Origin: Oscillospiraceae bacterium
Lineage (GTDB): Bacteria > Bacillota > Clostridia > Oscillospirales > Ruminococcaceae
Assembly (NCBI GenBank): GCA_016303235.1
Contig: JAEDMB010000020.1
Coordinates: 1 to 19,570 of the forward strand
Length of the DNA: 19,570 bases
Direction: 5' to 3'
The notes under the pieces were generated by a model. The model searched no databases. It was not told the DNA's origin and was given only the letters and a program-made list of their open reading frames with translations. Shown here in pieces: positions 15,053 through 19,570 of this stretch; position 1 is the stretch's first letter, and the number at the start of each line of letters is the position of its first letter. Position numbers and translations under genes: made by a program.

Positions 15053-16132
15053 ATGCCTGACCATAAAAAGAAAACTGCTAATCATAATTTAAATATGAAA
15101 ACTGCATATCTCATTTTTATTGTACTTCTTCTTATGATAATTATTTTTGCTACATTATTATTGTTCTCCAGAAAGAATAATGATGATACTGTCAAGGGGG
15201 AAAGTGTGATAAATACTGAAACAGTAACAACTGCTTTATCTTCTGATGTTGCTGAAACTGTTACAAAAACAATTTTCACAAATACAACTGAATTGCCGGT
15301 ATTATCTTCTGTAATATCTTCTCATACTGTCACTGAAACAACAGCTGTATCATCTGTTCAGACTACTGCACCGAAAAATAATATTTCTCAGAATGTTACT
15401 GTTCCGCCTGCAACTTCTCCGATAATTCATAACTATTCGGATAATGTTCCGGCACATACGTCAGCAAATACTGTTGACAACAGTCAGGTAAATATTACAA
15501 CTGTAAGTAATACGGAATCATATACCAACGTAACAGCAACTGTTGAAAACGTTGTTGTTCCTTCTGAACCTGAAATTACAGTTCCAGAGGAAAGCACAAC
15601 TGCTCCGCAAGCTGATGAGCCTACATATATTGACGGAATACTTATTGCAAATAAAACGTATGCTCTGCCCGAAGACTACAATCCAGGTCTTGATTCCGAA
15701 ACCGAATCTGCATTTTATACCCTTTCCAATGCAGCTGCAGAAGAAGGACTCAATATATATCTTTCATCAGGATTCCGTTCATATGAAACTCAGAACAGAA
15801 TCTATAATAATTATGTCAGCAATTACGGTCAGGCATCAGCTGATACTTTTTCAGCCCGCCCTGGACATTCCGAACATCAGACCGGTCTTGCAATTGATGT
15901 AAACAGCATAGATGATTCCTTTGCAGGTACTCCCGAGGCGGAATGGCTTGCATGTCATGCTCATGAATACGGATTTATTATAAGATACCCTAAGGGCAAG
16001 GAGAATATAACAGGCTATAAATACGAACCATGGCATATAAGATATCTCGGAGTAGAAAAAGCTACTGAAGTTTATAACAGCGGTCTTACGCTTGAGGAAT
16101 TTCTCGGAATAGATTCCGAATATAAAGACTGA
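15053..16132 (+). CDS. VanY-type D,D-carboxypeptidase (peptidase M15B), paralogue without Big_2
   Basis: 359 residues. A basic N-terminus and one transmembrane helix (about 17-40) anchor it; there is no lipobox Cys. A long Ser/Thr/Val-rich low-complexity linker (about 45-188) replaces the Big_2 domain of the upstream paralogue and should hold the enzyme away from the membrane. The catalytic domain (189-359) has intact zinc motifs: SEHQTGLAID (His275, Asp282) and EPWHIRY (Glu325, His328). The catalytic domains of the two genes differ at 21 of 171 positions, and 17 of these lie in the first half. The leader sequences are also homologous, so this is a tandem duplication with replaced middle regions. 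It has its own promoter and terminator. ATG 15053 has GAAAGGA upstream. Confidence 0.94.
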   Translation: MPDHKKKTANHNLNMKTAYLIFIVLLLMIIIFATLLLFSRKNNDDTVKGESVINTETVTTALSSDVAETVTKTIFTNTTELPVLSSVISSHTVTETTAVSSVQTTAPKNNISQNVTVPPATSPIIHNYSDNVPAHTSANTVDNSQVNITTVSNTESYTNVTATVENVVVPSEPEITVPEESTTAPQADEPTYIDGILIANKTYALPEDYNPGLDSETESAFYTLSNAAAEEGLNIYLSSGFRSYETQNRIYNNYVSNYGQASADTFSARPGHSEHQTGLAIDVNSIDDSFAGTPEAEWLACHAHEYGFIIRYPKGKENITGYKYEPWHIRYLGVEKATEVYNSGLTLEEFLGIDSEYKD

Positions 16133-16160
16133 TTATAGAATCTTATAACATAAAATATCA

Positions 16161-16185
16161 AAAAAAGTCCAGCTTTCGCTGAACT
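16161..16185 (-). terminator. Terminator of the glmU-exonuclease transcript
   Basis: On the minus strand AGTTCAGC-GAAA-GCTGGACT followed by a T run: 8-bp stem with one G-T pair and a GNRA tetraloop. In the plus direction it has one mismatch and a T run, so it may act in both directions. Confidence 0.78.
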
Positions 16186-16201
16186 TTTTCGACAGTCCGG
16201 T

Positions 16202-16237
16202 GCGGAAAAAAATATAATTTTTCCGCCCGATTTTTTT
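16202..16237 (+). terminator. Second terminator for the VanY-like gene (plus strand)
   Basis: Stem GCGGAAAAA (16202-16210)/TTTTTCCGC (16218-16226), then CCCGA and seven T. It abuts the stop codon of the convergent exonuclease gene. Confidence 0.65.
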
Positions 16238-17066
16238 AAATAATATTCTGATTTTCATCAAGAAACTTTTTTCCTTCTTCAGCCTTGGGCTTAAGAATAT
16301 CAGCAACAATCCGCTGTTCTGATATATACTGCAATGTTTCTTTTACTTTAATAATCAGTTCATCGTACTTTTCGGAATCACTTTCCGTTTCTGCAAGAGC
16401 CTGATTAAGTCTTATAAGCTTTTCTTCAGCATTTTTTATATTGTTGACAGTGAACTTGTATCTTCCGATAATTTCCCTGTATTCATAAAATTTCTTGTAT
16501 GATTCAAGCTTGTCCGAATCGTAAAGTCCACGCTTATAGGCAAAATATATATCTGCAAGACATTCCGCATCAGCTATTGCCGAAAAAGTATGTACAAAAT
16601 CAATATCATATATATCTGCTATCCTCTCAAGATTATAAGGATTGGCAAGCTTAAGCTCATTCATAACATCAATCTGAAGGTCATGGAATTTTCCGGAAAT
16701 AGTATTCATTCTTTTATCAGCATGCGAATATCTGACTGATTTCTGAACTTCGATTTTGTCAGAACTTCCCCATACAAAATATTCAGCAGGAGAAAAGCAG
16801 TCAACAAGATGAAGAAACTTTTCAGACACTATATCAAAATTCGGACTTTTATTTATCTGACTCTGAGTAATTCCTGTAAGATTTTTTGTTCTTGCTGAAA
16901 TTCTCGAAATTCTTGAGGGTCTGACCAGACTGTAAAAAGATGTCAGAGGACTGCCGTCAGAATATCTGAAAACAGCCCCCATTGATATAATTTCCCTTTT
17001 GTTTAATCCTTTCTGTTCAGGGCAGTTAAATTCAAAATCAAGAAAAGCAAAAATTTTATCCCTCAT
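16236..17066 (-). CDS. DEDDh-type 3'-5' exonuclease-like protein
   Basis: 276 residues. The exonuclease fold occupies about 1-185: Exo I LDFEFN (Asp10, Glu12), a GITQSQI segment, Exo II WGSSD (Asp103) and Exo III HTFSAIADAECLADIY (His159, Asp166). The domain resembles DnaQ/KapD-like RNase T superfamily exonucleases acting on RNA or DNA ends; the substrate is unknown. The usual Exo III spacing is His-x4-Asp, but here it is His-x6-Asp, as if two residues were inserted. The C-terminal 90 residues are charged and helical, possibly a coiled coil, not part of the nuclease core. ATG 17066 has GGAG upstream. It lies 26 bases after glmU on the same strand, so it is probably co-transcribed. Confidence 0.85.
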   Translation of the reverse strand: MRDKIFAFLDFEFNCPEQKGLNKREIISMGAVFRYSDGSPLTSFYSLVRPSRISRISARTKNLTGITQSQINKSPNFDIVSEKFLHLVDCFSPAEYFVWGSSDKIEVQKSVRYSHADKRMNTISGKFHDLQIDVMNELKLANPYNLERIADIYDIDFVHTFSAIADAECLADIYFAYKRGLYDSDKLESYKKFYEYREIIGRYKFTVNNIKNAEEKLIRLNQALAETESDSEKYDELIIKVKETLQYISEQRIVADILKPKAEEGKKFLDENQNII

Positions 17067-17092
17067 TATTAAACTCCATAATCAAGCGGAAA

Positions 17093-18472
17093 TTAAAGTT
17101 TTCCTTTAAGTTTTCTGAGGCTGTATCCCTCATTGACTTTCATAACGCCTCTGTCAATTGCAAGGGCATAATCCGGAACGTCTCTTGTAATAGTAGTGCC
17201 GGCAGCAGTATAAACACCCTTTCCGAGCTTGACAGGAGCAATAAGATTTGTATTACAGCCGATAAAGCAGTTATCGCCTATAACGCATCTGCTCTTGACT
17301 ATTCCGTCATAGTTTACTGTAACAGTGCCACAGCCGAAATTAACTTTCTTTCCGACATCACTGTCACCCACATATGTAAGATGTGCAACAGCAGTCTTTT
17401 CACCGATAGTTGAATTTTTGATTTCAACAAAGTCACCGATTTTAACACCGCTTTTTATAAGGCTTCCGGGTCTTATGTGAACCCAAGGGCCTATTTTAAC
17501 GCCTTTTTCTATTTCGGACTTGAATGCCTGAACGTAATTTAATTTTACTTCATCGCCGATAATACAATCCTCAATAACGCAGTTAGGGCCTATTGTACAG
17601 TTTTCGCCTATAACAGTATTTCCTCTGAGAACTGTTCCCGCAAGGATTTCTGTACCTGTTCCGATTTTAACGCTTCTTTCAATAGTTATACCGTCAAGAC
17701 AAGTAAATTCAACACCGTTTTCAAGATGTTTTTCAATAACGTTCATTCTTGCCTTTGTATTGAGTTCAAGGAGTCCCTTGCGGTCATTAGCACCGAGTAT
17801 CACATCGGGATTTGATGACTTGTAAGCACCTGCTTTTTTTCCGGAACTTACTGCAATTCCCACTGTATCGGTGAGATAGTATTCATTCTGTGAATTGTTG
17901 TTTGTAAGCTTTTTGAGAAATTCCATAAGGTCGGCAGTTCTGAACCAGTACGCACCGGAATTTACTTCCCTGATATTTTTCTGATTTTCGTCAGCATCTT
18001 TCTGTTCAACAATACCGCTGATGCCGTTTTCAGTTCTTAAAATTCTGCCGTATCCGAAAGGATTTTCAAGTTCGGCAGTAATAACTGTTACGGAATTTCC
18101 CTGTTTATTGTGGAGTTCAAGGGATTCCTTAATAGTATCGCTGTCTATAAAAGGAGCATCACCGCAGAGTACAAGAGTATTGCCGTCCGGATTTTTTTCA
18201 AGGAAAGGTACAGCCTGCATTACGGCATGACCTGTTCCGAGACGTTCGGACTGCATAACAGTTTCATAACGTCCGGCAAGATATTCATCAATAATTTCTC
18301 CCTTAAATCCCTTTACTATACATATATTATTAATACCTGCATTTTCGCTTGCTGAAATTACCCATTCAAGCATAGGCTCTCCCAGAACCTTGAACATAGG
18401 CTTAGGCATATCAGACTTCATTCTCTTTCCCTGACCGCCTGCAAGTATAACGCAATTGTCAAAATTTTTCAT
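17093..18472 (-). CDS. glmU: Bifunctional UDP-N-acetylglucosamine pyrophosphorylase / glucosamine-1-phosphate acetyltransferase
   Basis: Makes UDP-GlcNAc, the precursor for peptidoglycan: acetyl-CoA-dependent acetylation of glucosamine-1-phosphate, then uridylyl transfer from UTP. 459 residues, the normal length. The N-terminal nucleotidyltransferase starts with LAGGQGKRMKSDMPKPMF (10-27), with GTGHAVMQ and LCGDAPF following. The C-terminal left-handed beta-helix (hexapeptide repeats, about 250-445) includes AHLTYVGD with catalytic His364 and NYDG. The ribosome binding site is GGGAGG before ATG 18472. The exonuclease-like gene follows in the same direction. ppdK diverges from it upstream. Confidence 0.98.
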   Translation of the reverse strand: MKNFDNCVILAGGQGKRMKSDMPKPMFKVLGEPMLEWVISASENAGINNICIVKGFKGEIIDEYLAGRYETVMQSERLGTGHAVMQAVPFLEKNPDGNTLVLCGDAPFIDSDTIKESLELHNKQGNSVTVITAELENPFGYGRILRTENGISGIVEQKDADENQKNIREVNSGAYWFRTADLMEFLKKLTNNNSQNEYYLTDTVGIAVSSGKKAGAYKSSNPDVILGANDRKGLLELNTKARMNVIEKHLENGVEFTCLDGITIERSVKIGTGTEILAGTVLRGNTVIGENCTIGPNCVIEDCIIGDEVKLNYVQAFKSEIEKGVKIGPWVHIRPGSLIKSGVKIGDFVEIKNSTIGEKTAVAHLTYVGDSDVGKKVNFGCGTVTVNYDGIVKSRCVIGDNCFIGCNTNLIAPVKLGKGVYTAAGTTITRDVPDYALAIDRGVMKVNEGYSLRKLKGKL

Positions 18473-18501
18473 TAATTAAAATCCTCCCGAAATTTTTTAA
18501 G

Positions 18502-18518
18502 CGTACTTTAACCGTACT
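18502..18518. promoter_or_regulatory. 11-base-spaced direct repeat in the glmU leader
   Basis: CGTACT occurs at 18502-18507 and 18513-18518 (6-base units, 5-base gap, as in OmpR-family binding sites). It lies between the glmU -10 region and its ribosome binding site, so it would overlap the transcribed leader. It is a candidate operator only. Confidence 0.3.
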
Positions 18519-18525
18519 CAATATT

Positions 18526-18554
18526 ATTATTACAAATTTTATATTTAATTGCAA
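18526..18554 (-). promoter_or_regulatory. Probable glmU promoter
   Basis: On the minus strand TTGCAA (18549-18554), 17-base spacer, AATAAT (18526-18531). Moderate match; other A/T-rich hexamers nearby could serve. Confidence 0.5.
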
Positions 18555-18659
18555 TAGCTTTGCTCATAATTTTATCAGTTTTTGAAAAATTTGTATAAAA
18601 TGCTATAAAAAAATCAAAAAAATTTTCTCAAAAAATGTATAGTAATTTCCTGAATTATA

Positions 18660-18668
18660 TGTTATAAT
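18660..18668 (+). promoter_or_regulatory. Extended -10 promoter of ppdK
   Basis: TGTTATAAT (18660-18668), an extended -10 with perfect TATAAT. No good -35 box is present. The leader of about 70 bases contains a stem-loop and the ribosome binding site GGAGGT at 18729-18734. Confidence 0.68.
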
Positions 18669-18677
18669 AGTTACAAG

Positions 18678-18713
18678 TCCGAAAGCAAGCTCTTTTTTCT
18701 TTGCTCTTTCGGA
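18678..18713 (+). other. Stem-loop in the 5' untranslated region of ppdK
   Basis: TCCGAAAG (18678-18685) pairs perfectly with CTTTCGGA (18706-18713); CAA (18686-18688) can extend pairing with TTG (18701-18703). It sits only a few bases after the probable transcription start. There is no T run after it, so it is not an intrinsic terminator; a 5' mRNA-stabilising hairpin or regulatory leader is more likely. Confidence 0.5.
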
Positions 18714-18744
18714 AAGAAGTTTAATTTTGGAGGTATAACTTACA

Positions 18745-19570
18745 ATGGCAAACAAATGGGTTTACATGTTCAGTGAAGGCGACATGACTATGCGTAACCT
18801 TCTCGGCGGTAAGGGTGCTAACCTTGCTGAGATGACAAGTATCGGTCTTCCTGTTCCGCAGGGCTTCACTATCACTACTGAAGCTTGTACACAGTACTAT
18901 GAGGACGGACGCAAGATTAACGACGAAATCATGGCTCAGGCTATGGAAGGCGTTAAGAAAATGGAGGAAATCAACGGCAAAAAGTTCGGCGACCTCAAGA
19001 ATCCTCTCCTCGTTTCAGTTCGTTCAGGTGCAAGAGCTTCTATGCCCGGTATGATGGATACTATCCTCAACCTCGGTCTTAATGACGAAGTTGTTGAAGC
19101 TATGATTGCCGGCAACCCTGACCCAAAATTTGAGCGTTTCGTTTACGACTCTTACAGACGTTTCATTCAGATGTTCTCTGATGTCGTTATGGAAGTAGGC
19201 AAGAAGTATTTTGAACAGCTTATCGACAAGATGAAGGAAGAAAAGGGCGTTCAGTATGACGTTGAACTTACTGCTTCTGACCTCAAGACTCTTGCTGAAC
19301 AGTTCAAGGCTGAATATAAGAATCAGCTCGGCGAAGATTTCCCGTCTGACCCTGTAACTCAGCTTAAGCTCGCTATCGAAGCTGTATTCCGTTCATGGGA
19401 TAACCCAAGAGCTAACGTTTACAGACGTGATAACGATATTCCTTATTCATGGGGTACTGCTGTCAACGTAATGCCTATGGTATTCGGTAACCTCAACGAC
19501 GAATCAGGTACTGGTGTTGCATTTACACGTGACCCTGCTACCGGTGAAAAGAAACTCATGGGCGAATTCC
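18745..19570 (+). CDS. ppdK: Pyruvate, phosphate dikinase, N-terminal part (runs off the window)
   Basis: 275 codons are visible, open to the right edge. The enzyme interconverts pyruvate, ATP and phosphate with PEP, AMP and pyrophosphate, and in anaerobic Clostridia often works in glycolysis. The N-terminal ATP-grasp domain is plain: GGKGANLAEMTSIGLPVPQG (22-41), SVRSGARASMPGMMDTILNL (about 96-115), and NVMPMVFGNLNDESGTGVAF (about 240-259) followed by TRDPATGE. The phosphohistidine and PEP-binding domains lie beyond the window. Codon use is distinctly biased (GGT, CGT, CTC, AAC, GAC) compared with the ATA/AGA/GGA-rich neighbours, as expected for a very highly expressed gene. GGAGGT lies 10 bases before the ATG. 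Confidence 0.98.
   Translation, partial: MANKWVYMFSEGDMTMRNLLGGKGANLAEMTSIGLPVPQGFTITTEACTQYYEDGRKINDEIMAQAMEGVKKMEEINGKKFGDLKNPLLVSVRSGARASMPGMMDTILNLGLNDEVVEAMIAGNPDPKFERFVYDSYRRFIQMFSDVVMEVGKKYFEQLIDKMKEEKGVQYDVELTASDLKTLAEQFKAEYKNQLGEDFPSDPVTQLKLAIEAVFRSWDNPRANVYRRDNDIPYSWGTAVNVMPMVFGNLNDESGTGVAFTRDPATGEKKLMGEF

Noticed and set aside
13865..15640. DNA repeats in the Ser/Thr-rich linkers as a possible mobile or CRISPR-like array
   Set aside because: The repeats are irregular ACA/ACT-type codons encoding Thr/Ser linkers, with no constant unit or spacer.

Overview
The window looks like chromosomal DNA of a low-GC, Gram-positive gut or rumen Clostridia member, most likely Ruminococcus or a close relative. 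This rests on a secreted leucine-rich-repeat protein ending in a type I dockerin, secreted proteins cut after 'ANA', strong AGGAGG-type ribosome binding sites, A/T-rich spacers with near-consensus sigma-A promoters, and pyruvate phosphate dikinase. No tRNA, rRNA, CRISPR array or transposase is visible.

Layout from left to right: (1) 1-2158, minus strand: secreted LRR_5/BspA-like protein with a C-terminal dockerin, cut off by the window edge. (2) 2417-6519, plus: housekeeping pair pth (peptidyl-tRNA hydrolase) and mfd (transcription-repair coupling factor), followed by a 13-codon start of another gene that is broken at once. (3) 6573-7367, minus: unrecognised polytopic membrane protein under a perfect TTGACA-17-TATAAT promoter; it looks like an insertion. 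(4) 7662-8396, plus: small secreted, Thr-rich, C-terminally anchored protein of unknown function. (5) 8681-9939: divergent pair, a SemiSWEET/PQ-loop transporter (minus) and a LysR regulator (plus), with interlocked promoters on an inverted repeat. (6) 9965-10813, minus: unrecognised membrane protein with a cytosolic, probably helical-repeat domain. (7) 11062-16132, plus: OmpR-type response regulator, histidine kinase with a remarkable disordered Pro/Tyr/Asp-rich extracellular segment, then two paralogous VanY-type D,D-carboxypeptidases. (8) 16236-18472, minus: glmU followed by a DEDDh exonuclease-like gene. (9) 18745 to the edge, plus: 5' part of ppdK, with codon use typical of a highly expressed gene.

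Functional reading: pth/mfd, glmU/exonuclease and ppdK are ordinary core genes. The accessory content is mainly envelope biology: a dockerin/LRR surface protein, an anchored Thr-rich protein, a two-component system with an unusual sensor, and two peptidoglycan carboxypeptidases that share a duplicated promoter and leader. The most interesting candidate system is the two-component/VanY cluster at 11062-16132. The best regulatory finding is the LysR/SemiSWEET divergent operator. In many Firmicutes glmU, prs, pth and mfd lie together; here glmU and pth-mfd lie about 10 kb apart in opposite orientation, so the window may span a rearranged version of that neighbourhood.
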